DNA of 64,000 nucleotides from Cyanodermella asteris (lineage: Eukaryota > Ascomycota > Lecanoromycetes > Ostropales > Stictidaceae), in the NCBI GenBank assembly GCA_900618795.1, contig UYJD01000014.1, positions 818,930 through 882,929 on the forward strand, read 5' to 3'. Below the pieces are notes generated by a model. It ran no database searches. It saw only the letters and a list, made by a program, of their open reading frames with translations, and was not told the origin of the DNA. Positions 33,279-45,500 of the stretch are shown one piece after another. Position 1 is the first letter of the stretch, and every line of letters begins with the position of its first letter. Both the position numbers and the translations under genes were made by a program.

Positions 33279-35002
33279 TCAAGCATCGTCCATGGACTCA
33301 TCTCCGTCGTCTTCGTCGTCTTCTCCCTCATCATCCTCGCTGTCGGTTTCTTCGTCATCCGCGCCTTTGTCGAGACCCACGATTCTGTCTTTAACCTCAC
33401 CTTCGGCTTTGCCGACCTTTTCGGCGAAAGCGCGCCTTACACCTGCATTCGTTGATGTGTCCCAGACTTGGACCGCGCCACGACTACCTGCGACGGCAAG
33501 CCTGAATGCCACCGCTTCATCTGGCGCGAAACCTGCCGAGAAGACCTTTCCGACATTCATGTTTCTGCTGACCACAAGGCTCGGCCCGCTCGCCCCAATG
33601 CTCCAAAGCTTGACCTCCTTGTCCGTGCTTCCAGTGGCCATGAAGCCGGGAATGTGGCGGTTGATATCGAGCGTCGAGACTTCGGCATCGTGCGCCTGCA
33701 AGCTCCATACGCTCTTCGTCTTGGCGGGGTCGGACGGGGCCTTGCGAAGGTCGTGATAATGTACTTGGCCTTGCTCGGTTGTCACGAAGAAGTAGTTGGG
33801 ATCATGGGGGTTCCACTTGACTTGCTCAATGTCGCTTTCAACGCCCCATCTAGGTTTTGTGGCCTCGGGCGCCCTCATGTCTGCTGCCACCACAGTGCGG
33901 TCGTAACTTCCGGACAGCAAACCGGTCGTCTCGGTGGGGTGCCATGCAAGACTGCATACCTTGTCCGTGTGATAGTTGTAGCTCTTGGCGCATTTCTGTG
34001 TGGACAGGTCCCACAGCTTGATTGTCTTGTCGGCAGATCCTGACGCCAGTAGCGTGCGATGGCCACGATTTGCAGCCAGAGAGAGTACGGCGTCGACGTG
34101 GTGATTGTCGTTCGCCTTCTTGCTCTTCTTCTTCTTCTTTTTCTTCGCCGACTTGTCCGTCGCAGTCTCCTCCGCACCTTGGCCTAGAATTGCGTTCGGG
34201 TACATACAGTCAATGGTGTCCAAGTTCCAGATCTCAATATCCGGTTCAAAGGTGCCCACCGCAACAAAGTTGGCTTTGAAGCTCTGGTCCACTGGTTGGC
34301 CCGAACTTTGTGATCCGACTGCGACATCTAGCCACTCAACGCAAAGTGGTATAGCGGGGAGCATAATGTCGTGGTGAACGTAGAGGTTGTCTGCATCGTC
34401 CTCGTAAACATACACTTCCAAATGAGCGAGCTCATCTTCGACTCGCGCCGCAAGCACCAAATTGTCTGAAGGCAATATCTGTAACTCTTCACGATCTTCT
34501 TCATCCGCCTCGGGGTCTTCCTTCATGGTGATGTATGGATCATCCGCATTTGTCTGATGAAAGGCCAAGGATCCAGCTGCGCCGAACATGCCCATCGCAT
34601 CACTCGCTTCGCCCCCCTCTTCTGGATCTGAATCGTAATTATCAAGGTCATATTCTCGTAAATCGTCATCCTGGTCCCTAGGGGTCATGGTTAGTCGTGG
34701 CACAGGATGGTCTCGATTTGCTTCCCCTCTTACTCTTTCGAATTTGGTAACCTGACACCACTTCCCTCTGCCTCCTCCTCATCATCATCATCCTCGCTTT
34801 CCCAGCCATCATCCTCTTCGTCCTTGTCTTTGCCCTCCTTTCCGACCTTCTGTGCTTCGACCAGATCCTCCTTCGCATCTTCAAGTCGTAACTTTGCGAG
34901 GTTGCTTACCCGCTCGAGCTCTTCATCGTCGAGCTCATAGCGTTGCGGGAACTCGATCGGGTACCCTCGCGGAACCCATGCGGTCGCTGTGATCATCGAC
35001 AT
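33279..35002 (-). CDS. PWP1: WD40 ribosome-biogenesis protein Pwp1
   Basis: Nucleolar WD40 protein needed for 60S ribosome assembly (rRNA processing). Two exons, 35002-34734 and 34677-33279, over a 56-nt intron (GTAAGA...CGACTAACC...CCTAG), give 555 aa with frame kept (PNSK-EDQDDDLREYDLDNY). The start MSMITATAWVPRGYP matches the family N-terminus. An acidic stretch lies at about 65-85; a poly-Lys tract (KSAKKKKKKKSKKA, about 280-293) is in a loop; WD repeats include LLASGSADKTIKLWDLS, LLSGSYDRTVVAADM, FVTTEQGQVHYHDLR and FMATGSTDKEVKLWSI. The C-terminal ~30 residues are acidic. It is head-to-head with PRP16 across about 540 bp. Confidence 0.95.
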
Positions 35003-35541
35003 CTTGGATTGCTATGCCTGTCGAACACAAGCAGCCGCACTATGGATTCGGTGGCGGGCACTTTTCGAATGCTCTCTGCAACTTTTTTTTGGAGGGACGG
35101 AGGGGTTCGCCGATGATCTGCACGGCCCGTGCAATTCTACCTTCCCACGCGTCGAAGAGAGACTCGCTTCCACATCCAGCTACACATTCAGCTGGATCTG
35201 CTTTGACAATCGCGTGAAAGCGTGCAACTAGCTCAGAGCCCAATCGTCGAGGTGGCTAGGGAATTATTCAGAATTTTGGTCACGATTCTTTTGGACAGCG
35301 AAAAGAAGTGCTCGTCTCCATCACATTCATTTAGACGGCAGGGCAGACAATTGCTTAGACGCCTTTCCAACGGCTCGCCTGCCCTGCAAGACACACAGGT
35401 AGATAAGCTTCGATTTACTTGGTTAGATCATCAGCCCAAGCATTACATACGTACTGGACTCGACTCTCAGCTACAGGTCACCATTCGTACTCTCAAGCAT
35501 TCCATATAGCTGGGTATAGCTTAGTTTCAGCATCTGTTGCG
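35003..35541. promoter_or_regulatory. Shared PWP1/PRP16 divergent promoter
   Basis: 539 bp between the two ATGs; both genes act in RNA processing. A T9 tract lies near 35081-35090. The PRP16 frame is open upstream to 35419, but that part is uncharged, unconserved text and I treat it as leader. No specific factor sites were assigned. Confidence 0.45.
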
Positions 35542-38463
35542 ATGGATCCATACGCCAAACGTCAAAGGATAGATTATCAAGGCCGATATAACCGCTCTCA
35601 GTCCGCAGCCCACACAGAAGGATCTGAACACAAGCCAGGACGCGAATTTGCCGGACCCGAGCCAGGCGCCACCGAAGCTGACGCAGAAAATCTCGATCGA
35701 GACTGGTATCTTGGAGGCGAAGATGGACACGCCTTTGGAGACGAATCGCACAATCCTTTCGGCTCCTCGTCGTGGGAGGACCAACAACGTGAAGCAGAGC
35801 TTCTTGCAAAGAAACAGCGACTCACTGCCATTCCTGGAGGCCTTGGCGCCAAACGACAGAACCTACGGGCGATCCAGAGGCAAAAAGATGCCGACGCTTG
35901 GGAGGCGAACCGTATGGTTCAGTCTGGCATAGCCCAAAGGACAGGGCTCGATGACGCTGATTTCTTGGACGATGAGGACTCCACGCGTGTTCATTTACTT
36001 GTTCATGACCTCAAGCCACCATTTTTAGATGGCCGGAAGGTTTTTACAAAGCAAATCGATCCCGTTAGCGCAATCCGAGACCCTCAGAGTGATATGGCTG
36101 TCTTTAGCAGGAAAGGAAGTTCTGTCGTGAAGGAAAGGAGAATGCAAAGGGAGCGTCAAAAGCAGGCCCAAGAGGCCACCAGCGTGGCAAACACCAACCT
36201 GGGCAATATTATGGGAGTGAAGGAGGATGACGAGACCGACTCCGCGGTACAGCCAGACGTCAAAACCGAAGAGAGGTCCAAGGGCAACAAATTCTCTGAA
36301 CACATGAAATCGAGCACGAAAGGGCAGAGCGATTTCTCCAAGAGCAAGAGCTTGAAAGAGCAAAGGGAGTATCTGCCCGCCTTTGCCGTGCGTGAGGAGC
36401 TTCTCAGGGTGATACGAGACAACCAAGTCACCATTGTGGTCGGCCAGACCGGTTCTGGCAAAACAACGCAGCTGACACAATTCTTATACGAAGACGGATA
36501 CGGAGATAGAGGGCTCATCGGCTGTACTCAGCCTCGTCGTGTGGCTGCGATGAGTGTTGCGAAACGCGTGAGCGAGGAAATGGAGGTATCGCTAGGCGAT
36601 CTGGTCGGCTACGCCATTCGCTTCGAGGATTGCACCAGCAAGGAGACAAAGATGAAGTACATGACGGATGGTGTACTGCTGCGAGAGTCGCTCGTGGATC
36701 CTGACTTGGACAAATACTCAGTAATTATCATGGACGAAGCCCATGAACGAGCCCTGAACACAGATGTTTTGATGGGTCTGATCAAGAAGGTGCTATCTCG
36801 GAGGCGAGATTTGAAGCTCATCATCACCTCCGCAACCATGAACGCAGACCGGTTTTCAAGGTTCTATGGCGGAGCCCCTGACTTCACTATCCCCGGACGT
36901 ACCTTTCCAGTCGACGTTCAATTTTCTCGGTCGCCTTGCGAAGACTATGTGGACAGTGCCGTGAAACAGGTCCTCGCAATTCATATATCGCAGCCAAGTG
37001 GCGATATTCTTGTCTTTATGACAGGCCAAGAGGATATTGAGTGTACATGCGAGCTGATCGCCGAGCGTTTGAAAATGCTCAATGATCCACCGAAACTCAG
37101 CATCCTGCCGATATACAGTCAAATGCCGGCAGATTTGCAGGCCAAAATCTTCGAACAGGCACCTCCGGGCGTCCGAAAGGTCATCGTTGCCACAAACATC
37201 GCAGAAACGAGTCTGACGGTTGATGGTATCATGTACGTCGTTGATTCGGGGTTCTCGAAGCTCAAGGTATACAACCCAAGAATGGGCATGGACACGCTGC
37301 AGATCACACCTATATCACAGGCAAACGCGTCGCAGCGCGCTGGTCGTGCTGGCCGGACAGGACCCGGAAAGTGCTATCATCTGTACACCGAAGGTGCTTT
37401 TAAGAACGAGTTCTATATTCAAGCCATACCTGAGATTCAACGGACCAATCTTGCGAACACAGTACTGCTGCTCAAATCGCTCGGCGTCAAAGACTTGATG
37501 GACTTTGACTTTATGGATCCGCCGCCACAAGAAACTATCTCGACTTCGATGTTCGACCTTTGGGCTCTGGGGGCACTGGACAATATTGGAGACCTCACAC
37601 CATTGGGGCGGAAAATGACTGCTTTCCCAATGGATCCCTCACAGGCGAAAATGCTGATCATGGCCGTTGACTACGGTTGCAGTGAGGAAATGCTGACCAT
37701 AGTATCGATGCTGTCCGTCCCTAGCGTCTTTTACCGACCCAAAGAGCGTCAAGAAGAGTCTGACGCTGCCCGAGAGAAGTTCTTTGTCCCGGAATCCGAC
37801 CACCTAACACTACTACATGTGTATAGTCAATGGAAAAGCAACGGCTACTCAGATGGCTGGTGCATGAAGCATTTCCTACACCCCAAGTCCTTGAGAAGGG
37901 CAAGAGAGATTCGCGAGCAGACCTCAGATATCATGAAGATGCAGAAAATGGAGACCTTCAGCTGCGGGACAGACTGGGATGTGATCCGCAAATGCATTTG
38001 TGCCGGCTACTACCACCAAGCAGGAAAGGTAAAAGGTATCGGCGAATACACCAACCTTCGGACCGGCGTGTCAGTCCAATTGCATCCCACAAGCGCGCTT
38101 TACGGACTTGGGTACCTGCCAGACTATGTCATCTATCACGAGCTGATCATGACATCTAAGGAGTACATGTCTACGGTGACTTCGGTGGACCCTCATTGGT
38201 TGGCTGAGCTGGGCGGCGTCTTCTATTCTGTCAAGGAGAAAGGGTATTCGGCTCGAGACAAGCGTGTCACCGAGATCGAGTTCAATCGGAAGATGGAGAT
38301 TGAGCAACAGATGGCGGAAGATAAGGAGCGCGAGGAACAAAGAAAGAAGGCGGCTCAGGTAGCGCCCAAGAGCGCAGTCAAGAAACCCGGCCAGAATGGT
38401 AAAGTCGTTGTGTCCGGCGCTGTTCGGAAACCGATCGTTGCAAACAGACGACGGGGTTTCTGA
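35542..38463 (+). CDS. PRP16: Pre-mRNA splicing DEAH-box ATPase Prp16
   Basis: RNA helicase of the spliceosome that remodels it after the first catalytic step and proofreads splice-site choice. 973 aa, single exon. Start at 35542 ([14 protein letters not shown]) because the preceding 41 in-frame codons lack family features. N-terminal ~300 residues are charged and include [20 protein letters not shown], a Prp16-specific region. Helicase motifs: [10 protein letters not shown] (motif I), [15 protein letters not shown] (Ia), DEAH in [16 protein letters not shown] (II), TSATM (III), FMTGQEDIE (IV), [14 protein letters not shown] (V) and [15 protein letters not shown] (VI). These are followed by the winged-helix/ratchet ([20 protein letters not shown]) and OB-fold region ([20 protein letters not shown]). 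Motif I has Gln where yeast Prp16 has Glu. Confidence 0.96.
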   Translation: MDPYAKRQRIDYQGRYNRSQSAAHTEGSEHKPGREFAGPEPGATEADAENLDRDWYLGGEDGHAFGDESHNPFGSSSWEDQQREAELLAKKQRLTAIPGGLGAKRQNLRAIQRQKDADAWEANRMVQSGIAQRTGLDDADFLDDEDSTRVHLLVHDLKPPFLDGRKVFTKQIDPVSAIRDPQSDMAVFSRKGSSVVKERRMQRERQKQAQEATSVANTNLGNIMGVKEDDETDSAVQPDVKTEERSKGNKFSEHMKSSTKGQSDFSKSKSLKEQREYLPAFAVREELLRVIRDNQVTIVVGQTGSGKTTQLTQFLYEDGYGDRGLIGCTQPRRVAAMSVAKRVSEEMEVSLGDLVGYAIRFEDCTSKETKMKYMTDGVLLRESLVDPDLDKYSVIIMDEAHERALNTDVLMGLIKKVLSRRRDLKLIITSATMNADRFSRFYGGAPDFTIPGRTFPVDVQFSRSPCEDYVDSAVKQVLAIHISQPSGDILVFMTGQEDIECTCELIAERLKMLNDPPKLSILPIYSQMPADLQAKIFEQAPPGVRKVIVATNIAETSLTVDGIMYVVDSGFSKLKVYNPRMGMDTLQITPISQANASQRAGRAGRTGPGKCYHLYTEGAFKNEFYIQAIPEIQRTNLANTVLLLKSLGVKDLMDFDFMDPPPQETISTSMFDLWALGALDNIGDLTPLGRKMTAFPMDPSQAKMLIMAVDYGCSEEMLTIVSMLSVPSVFYRPKERQEESDAAREKFFVPESDHLTLLHVYSQWKSNGYSDGWCMKHFLHPKSLRRAREIREQTSDIMKMQKMETFSCGTDWDVIRKCICAGYYHQAGKVKGIGEYTNLRTGVSVQLHPTSALYGLGYLPDYVIYHELIMTSKEYMSTVTSVDPHWLAELGGVFYSVKEKGYSARDKRVTEIEFNRKMEIEQQMAEDKEREEQRKKAAQVAPKSAVKKPGQNGKVVVSGAVRKPIVANRRRGF

Positions 38464-39228
38464 CAGATAGATGTGTTGTATAGCTGACGTGAATGTTGAC
38501 ATACTCAGGATATCTGGCCCAACTTCGGCCACAGTAACGCCGAGCATCTCGGTGTACGAGTCATTGACAGACTTCCTTCGTTAAGCAAGGAATAGGGCAC
38601 AACCAGGCGGCACATCTATATGACCGGAATCATGCCTTACTGCATTTGTGACTGCCTCGTCATGTCCGGCACAAGTCCTGACATGTGTTCTCAGCCAAAG
38701 CACGCATGGTGTAGAAGAGAAGCACCTCGTCGACGCTGATTTTGCATATAGTTGACGCACGCGATCCATTATTCGATTACGGCCGTGTCTTGCGCGCGAA
38801 GAGTCGCTGTGAGGTGGCCCACAGCTCTGACACTGATTGTTCAAATGATTTCCGATGGCCCCTGGTCGAGGCTTTGAACACCACCACCACCACCATCACA
38901 AGTGCACTTGTCGATCAAAGTCCCATTAGCCCATCAGGGCGATACATTCAGCACGATTGAATCAACTTGATTCGACTCTCGCGCAGGACAGCCTTCCGTA
39001 GTTATGACTGGTTGGTTGCAGTATGTCAGACAACGTGACCGCTTTCAAGACCCGCGCCGGGCCAAGGCCATACTTCATGATACTACCCTCAGCCACGAGT
39101 TTCTCAGCCCATTGCTCAGCCTCATGTACCTTCGTAGGCGTTAGGGAAACTAAGATCTTCCTCGCTGAAGTTCCTCATACGTTAACCAAATCCAAGCATC
39201 CTCCTCTGTTCCAACCAGACTCCCCAAC
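38464..39228. other. Intergenic
   Basis: A short CAC-type microsatellite lies at about 38880-38900. No gene supported. Confidence 0.5.
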
Positions 39229-40319
39229 ATGGCTCCGACTCCAATCAAACTTACCCAATCTCCGATCTCGACCTCCAAACTCAGGACCCCGGCCGACACA
39301 TCTACTCTTAAAGGGTCCAGCATTCTGATCACCGGTGGTGCATCCGGTATTGGCGCAGCTCTAACGCGCGCCTGTGCCTCCATCGGCGCCCTCGTTACCA
39401 TCACCGACATCAACCCAGACCTCGGTTCCGGCCTAGCAAGAGAGCTCACCTCGTCGAATCAGAAAGTCAATTTCGTGCACACAGACGTCCGCGACTGGCA
39501 GAGCAATATTGCAGCCTTCAAGTCCGCGGTCCGCTACGGCGGTAGCCGTCTCGACCATGTCGTGCTCAACGCCGGAATCCTCGATGAGCCCTTATTCACG
39601 GCAGTGAGTAGAAGCGCTAGACACGTCGATGATGAGGGCGCAGATGGCAAGCTGCTGGCGGAGCCGGACTCCAGGGTCATTGATGTTTGTGCCAAGGGAG
39701 TCATGTACGGAGTGAAGCTCGCGCAGGTGTACTTGAATATGGAGGGAGATGAGAATGCAAAGGCTGGACCAGGTGGGAAGAGTGTGTTGTTTACCTTGAG
39801 TCCGGAGAGCTATTTCACGTTGCCGGGGTGTGTCAACTATGCGGGTGGCAAGTATGGGACCCGAGGACTATGGAGGGCCAGCAGGGAGGCGTTCGCTGCG
39901 ATGGGAATCAGGAGCAACGGCTTGGTGCCGTACCTGGTAGATACACGTAGTTGTTGTGGAGATCTTTTCGTGGGACCGTTCGGCAGCAGCATCTTGAGCT
40001 AACGCTTTTGACAGCAATGAACTCACACGCGCATGTCAGAGAGACTTTGTTGAGTCTGGACATACATTTCACGCCGGTTGAGACACATGTTGCTGTAGCG
40101 ATGCATCTGTTGTCCGACATCAGCATCGCTGGCAGAGCTGTGGCACTCGGCGAGCCTGGCAAATCAATTATCGATGTCGAAGACGATGAGACAGGATTCG
40201 ACGGCAGCAGGAGGATCTGGGAAATGCTGCACAGCGACCTGCCTGGCGTGCACGAGAAGTTTTCGAAGATGTACGGCATGCTTGGTTTCAACGTCGATGT
40301 CGGATCTACATACTTTTGA
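39229..40319 (+). CDS. Short-chain dehydrogenase/reductase
   Basis: NAD(P)-dependent oxidoreductase. Exons 39229-39946 and 40015-40319 over a 68-nt intron (GTAGTT...GCTAACGCTTTTGACAG) join VPYLVDT to PMNSHAHVR in frame, giving 340 aa. Cofactor motif TGGASGIGAAL near residue 37; Asp in TITDINPDLG suggests NAD preference by the usual rule (inference). NAG in LNAGILDEP; active-site YxxxK is YAGGK in CVNYAGGKYGTRG, with upstream Ser in TLSPESYFTL. The C-terminal half (about 240-340) is longer than in minimal SDRs and reads SIIDVEDDETGFDGSRRIWE. No signal peptide; substrate unknown. Not closely similar to the SDR at 3016-4065 beyond the shared fold. Confidence 0.88.
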
Positions 40320-41197
40320 GGCTGGTCGAAGCTACCAGAAGTTATTTGGATGATTTGTTGCTACAGTAGTGTTGAAATGATGGGCAGGCATACTCAATTC
40401 GACAGAAAACCTCAGGCTGTCGTAGGTCTGCACTACACGACCGCTACAGCACATCTCATGCTTCGAGACGTTGTGAGGCGGGATAATATTCCATTTTTGA
40501 CGCTACGGACACATTCAGACCAAAGCCAGGAATTCAATTGGGAGAAATATTTATTACTCCCGCCGGTTTCACTTCACATCGAGAACAGCGCCTCACGTAT
40601 CTGCTAACTCGATACAGAACAGGCACCGCTCTTGTAGGCGTGAGTCTAACCATCCTCCGCTTATCCGGCTTGCTGAGAGAAGAGGTCAGTCTCGTTTGTC
40701 GGAAAGATGCGTACATTTGATAAGTGCAGTCCCGTATTACGTAATTTGAGCTCGAGTGGTGACGAGCGCGACCTTGCACGTGGACTAAAGCGCAAGCAAT
40801 TCTTGCAAACCTTGCTGTTGCTGAGAACTTTCTCTCGCCAATGCTGTTATATCAGATTTGCTGGAATGCATCATCATGGCTGCTCATTATGTCGCAAGCG
40901 GATCGCTGTCGCTCAGAAGAGTCGCGCCAATGACCAATCGACCACTGGTACTCAAGGGCGACGTTGTTGGAAGCATTGCCCAAACCCTACGATGTCTTCT
41001 CGATGTTCGACTTCTTTTTGTCATAGGATCGAATATCCATCCCGAAGCTAAGAACGCGGGTGGTGAAAGTGTGTCGCGACACTTGGAGCTTTTTGCCACA
41101 GGTGCGAGCGAAATACAGTAGCATTATATACTACGCCGTTGACTCGTGTCTGAGCATAGTAAGACCGCTAGATTGCAGAATAATCTATAAGCCCGCA
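40320..41197. other. Intergenic
   Basis: Between the SDR and the tRNA gene. No supported gene. Confidence 0.5.
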
Positions 41198-41269
41198 GCC
41201 TTCATGGCGCAGCGGTAACGCGCGTCACTAGTAATGACGAGATGGCTGGTTCGACTCCAGCTGAAGGCA
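41198..41269 (+). tRNA. tRNA-Thr (anticodon AGT)
   Basis: 72 nt, no intron. Acceptor GCCTTCA pairs fully with TGAAGGC, discriminator A. D arm GCG/CGC; A box TGGCGCAGCGG. Anticodon stem CGTCA/TGACG closes loop CTAGTAA, giving anticodon AGT (inosine-34 in the mature RNA, reading ACN codons). Variable AGATG; T arm GCTGG/CCAGC with loop TTCGACT matching the B box GGTTCGACTCC. All stems pair, so it looks functional. Confidence 0.95.
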
Positions 41270-41281
41270 AATATTTTGCGA

Positions 41282-41287
41282 TTTTTT
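41282..41287 (+). terminator. Pol III terminator of tRNA-Thr
   Basis: T6 run 12 nt after the tRNA 3' end, the normal RNA polymerase III stop signal; a T4 (41275-41278 area) precedes it. Confidence 0.7.
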
Positions 41288-42518
41288 GATAACGTCGAAC
41301 CGGCGGTAGCGTTACATCGAGCGCGGGTGTCTTATGAGCTAAAGTGGGCTGAGAAGTGGTTGCGCCTAGGCTTCTGTGCCTGCGTCCCTACTTTGAACGC
41401 TACAGATATGTGATCAGATGAGAGCGAAGCTACCCAAACAGTCACCTACAGTGTCTTCATTTTGGTCTATCAGCCGATAGCAACAGCCTTATCGGCATAG
41501 CTCGGACTCTTAAGTGTCTCGGCAAAGGTTTCATCGGCCTAAGTGGAATCTCGATCACGACGGCCCCTGAAGGGCTGTGAGCCTTTTGCTGAGCAGCAGG
41601 GCGTTGACGTGTCGACAGGCAAGCTACGTGACAATGAGATACGTTAGTCGCACGATCCGCTAGTTACTGTGGATGCTCAGGCAACGTATGTTCATCTACC
41701 GAGTGTAAAAGGTGATGGCCTGATAATAATTTCGTTGCCGGCCAAAATCTTGCGGCTTATAACCCAGTCGTCACTGGTGATGACCCGGAGTAGTCTCGAA
41801 TCGCGTTCTTTTTGAACCGGCCCGCGTGCTAATAGTCCCCAACGACTCGAGTTCTGATCAGATAATCGGCTCAAATCTAAACATACCGTCGTCTGACATC
41901 AATTTTGTAGGCCCACTGCATGCGACATGAGCCTCTTGTGACTGCCAAAACGTGCTTTTCTGTATAACTTCGCGGAGCGTTGTGGTTGGTAGATCCAACG
42001 GACTGAACGCACTATCACTCAAACATGCCCCCCTCTGATTTGTGCATGCTGTGAATTTCCCGTGCTTGCCACTAGCTGCCACATTATGCTATACGTGCGC
42101 TTGGAGACGAGAAATAACTTTTGAAGGTGGTGGGGTTCATGATCGTTGGCCGAACTGGACGGCTGCGTGAGGCCAGATACGTGTTTCAGCTTCATCGAGA
42201 CAGCGCAGCTTTACTGCCTGTATGGCGATAATACAACAGCGCTTCGACATTCCGTTCAGTGAGCTCGAGCGGCATTCCGTGCTGCTGTCATCGCGAGATG
42301 TGCAGAGTTCCTCGAGCTGGTAGCAAACTACTGTTCCACATTGTCGGCAAGTCTTGGCGCTTGGCGCGTCGAGCGGAGTGCTCGACACTGTCTCTCCTTC
42401 CTATAGCCATCTTGAGCCCAAAATCCCTCGATACCTCGATATACTTCACGCTCACATCCCTACACCGTTTGCCAGCTCAGTCGCCAAGGCGGGCAGACTC
42501 AATGTGCCACCGTTCTAG
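41288..42518. other. Intergenic, NOT1 upstream region
   Basis: About 1.2 kb, no supported gene; pyrimidine-rich near the NOT1 start. Confidence 0.5.
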
Positions 42519-45500
42519 ATGAGCCTGCCACCCGATCATCCTGACCTGCAGAACCCGCGTGCCTCCAGCGAATCCAAGTTCTCAGTGTCGGGCAGGCCTC
42601 GTCAGTCAGCCTGGGGTCAAACCTCCCAGCCAGGCTCGCGTCGTGGCCTGGCAAACCTCAATACAGACCTCCAATCTGGCTCGACCTCCACACGGCGATC
42701 GGTGTTGACAAGTCCCTCAGTCGGTACAGGCCCAGCTTTTGCTTGGGGCCCTCCAGGAACCTCGACTTTGAATAACCGATCTGGCAGCGCCAGACATACT
42801 CCGTCGGCTTCGTCTTCGACAGCGAACATCGCTTCGCTTGTAGGCGCACAGCAGCAGCTTGGCGGTTCGTCGCAGCTGCTGTCGTCGCCTCGATCGCGTA
42901 CAACCACGCCCTTTTCGGCTCAGTCGGCGTCCTCTGCCGCTGCAGGCACGACTGCCGCATCTTCAGGAGGAGGAGGTGGTGGTAGTGGCACTGGCAGCGG
43001 TGGAGGACAGCAGCCGTCGCGAACTGGTAACTTTTCCCCTGTTGGAGGCAACCTGTCGCACGGTCTAGGCTTGAGCTCTCCAACGAATACTGGCTTCGAG
43101 CGCAGCAACTTCGGGACCTCGACGCCCTCAAGCCTTGGCGGATCTGGATCTTCCTTGGCCAAGATCACCGTCACACAAGTCTTCCTTTTGCTTGGATCCA
43201 TAACAGACAAGGAAGGTGAGGGCAAGTGGAGATCTCAGGCTGAGAGCATCAGAAAGGTACAAACCGCATTGAGACCGATATGGAACAAGGCTGACGTTGA
43301 TAGTTGGTTGCCGAGCACGGCATGGAAGTCTTTGCTAGATATTTCCGCCGCCTTGTACAGGGCAACGCGCCACAGATCTTCCCTGAGTCACGAGGCACCC
43401 GCAATGTCGAGAACCCGGCGAATTACCCGCTACTCGTCGAGGAAGTGGCCAAGGTCTCAAAAGACCTTGACCAGGCAAGAAGGATCGCGGAGGCTATTGA
43501 CACAACGGATGACAGCCTGTTCAGAGACTTCGATCTGGCCACGTTCCTACGACATTTCAAGCTCGACGGCATCCAACTGCAGCTACTAGCGTTTGCATTT
43601 ACAAGGTGCTCGAAAGCTGACTTGCGGAACAAAGGTGGGTCCTGATTGGCGCAGTGAAGCGCGGCGACCCGCTCGCTACAAATCGTCTCACACTGCTAAC
43701 GTGACGCAGCAAGTTCCTTCCTCACCTCCAACTTTGAACACTTCCTCAACGACCTCGAAAAACCTTCTAATACCGATAATGACCCCACGCCCTCTGTGGT
43801 TGCAGCTGCAATATTGCAATCTCTGCAGCGTTCAGGTTATCAAGGACAAGACTTCAACCGCGTCAAACACAACATTGGCCTTGCGACCGAAAGCCGCTAC
43901 AAACGACACCTGAACCAGGAATTCCCCGACGAGATTCGATCAGTATTCAAGCTGGTTCAGTTGTTTGAAGACGGCATGGAGCTTGCTGCTGAAATAATAC
44001 GCGAAGGACATGCCGTGGCAGAGAACCAGAGCAGTTTTGAGGAGGCTCTGCGCAACTACAACCGGACTGATATTAACGAGGAACAGGTTGCGGGCCTCCT
44101 CCTTGCCGTTGTATCCGCACCCGATGCAGCGGCGTGGAAGCTCAACAACATTACAAATGCGGTTGAGCGTGCGCTGGACGGCAAGATCGGGTGGCAGAAC
44201 GTGGTGCGTCACTTTGACCGCGAATCCTTCGACATAACGCGAGAACAACTGCTCATGTTGTATCATTGTCTGGTGCCGTTTGCGCGCGATAATGCCAACT
44301 TCGATATTCAAAGCCTATGGGGAGGGACATGGAACTTTCCGGCCACCCAGCTCTCTTTTTGCATTGCGCTCACCTCCTTGCAACCTGATCAGCTGGATGC
44401 ACAGACCATACCGAGGCTCAACAAAGCATACGACGTTGACGAGTGCCTAGAAGGGCTGGAAGGCTTTGACGAGCTAATAGAGCAGGCAAGACATGACACC
44501 ATGATCAGCCTCGACGCGGTTGCCGCAATAATGACTGTCGTGTGGAGTGCCACAGACTCAATACCGCCCCATGTCGTACAGAATGCTAGGAGTGTCATTC
44601 AAGACAAGATAACTCTTTTCTTGTGCTCATGCGTGGCGATTTCCCAGCCCTGGAGCAGACCGCAACAAGATTTCATTGATAAGTTCATGGGCAACTGTCT
44701 TTTCAAAGTACAGGATCACTACCAATTCATTTTGCACTGCTTTTGGAAACAGAACAAGAGCTGGACAGCTGCGAAACTCTACGAATTTCACGCCGTTGAT
44801 CCCATGAAGCTACCACTGATTCTCGAACATGCTCAGGAGCATGATTGGCTAGCCGAAATCTGTACGACGACTACAGGATTCGGCATCGACCTTGCTGCGC
44901 TCGCGCATCGAAAGGGACTTATCGATCTTCAGGAGTGGGTAGACGACAAAATCGCTCGTGAGATAGAGATGGGAACGATATTGCAAAGGTTTCTGGACAT
45001 AAAGGCCCAGGACGAGGTGCGCACCGCAAAGGCTGAGCAAATAGGATCTCGGACCGTCATCCTTGCCATGAAGACCGTCTATCAGCTCCTACGGATGCTT
45101 GATGAACCTCCGCTCCAGCTACCCCAGGCCGAACTCAAAAAACTTCAGCGAAGCTGTGTGCAAGCCTATCCACGACTCATCAACTACGGCACTGACTGGG
45201 ATGAGTTGATAGAGAGCAACGGTGCAAATTCCAATCAGCTACCACCAACTACGGACAGCGCGATGCAGGATTTCTACAGGAGGATGTACAATCAGGAGCT
45301 GGCCGTGAAAGAAGTGATTGAGATATTATCTCATAACAAGACGTCCAGCGATCCTCACGAACAGGACTTGTTTGCATGCATGATCCATGGTCTATTCGAC
45401 GAGTACACTTGCTTTCATGAATACCCAATTCAGCCCCTTGCGACAACGGCAGTACTGTTCGGTGGCATCATTTCATACAGGTTGATAAGCGGTATCGCCC

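Noticed and set aside
36448-36477. GQTGSGKT instead of GETGSGKT in Prp16 motif I
   Set aside because: The key Lys, Thr and Gly residues are intact, and Gln occurs at this position in other DEAH proteins; not evidence of lost activity.
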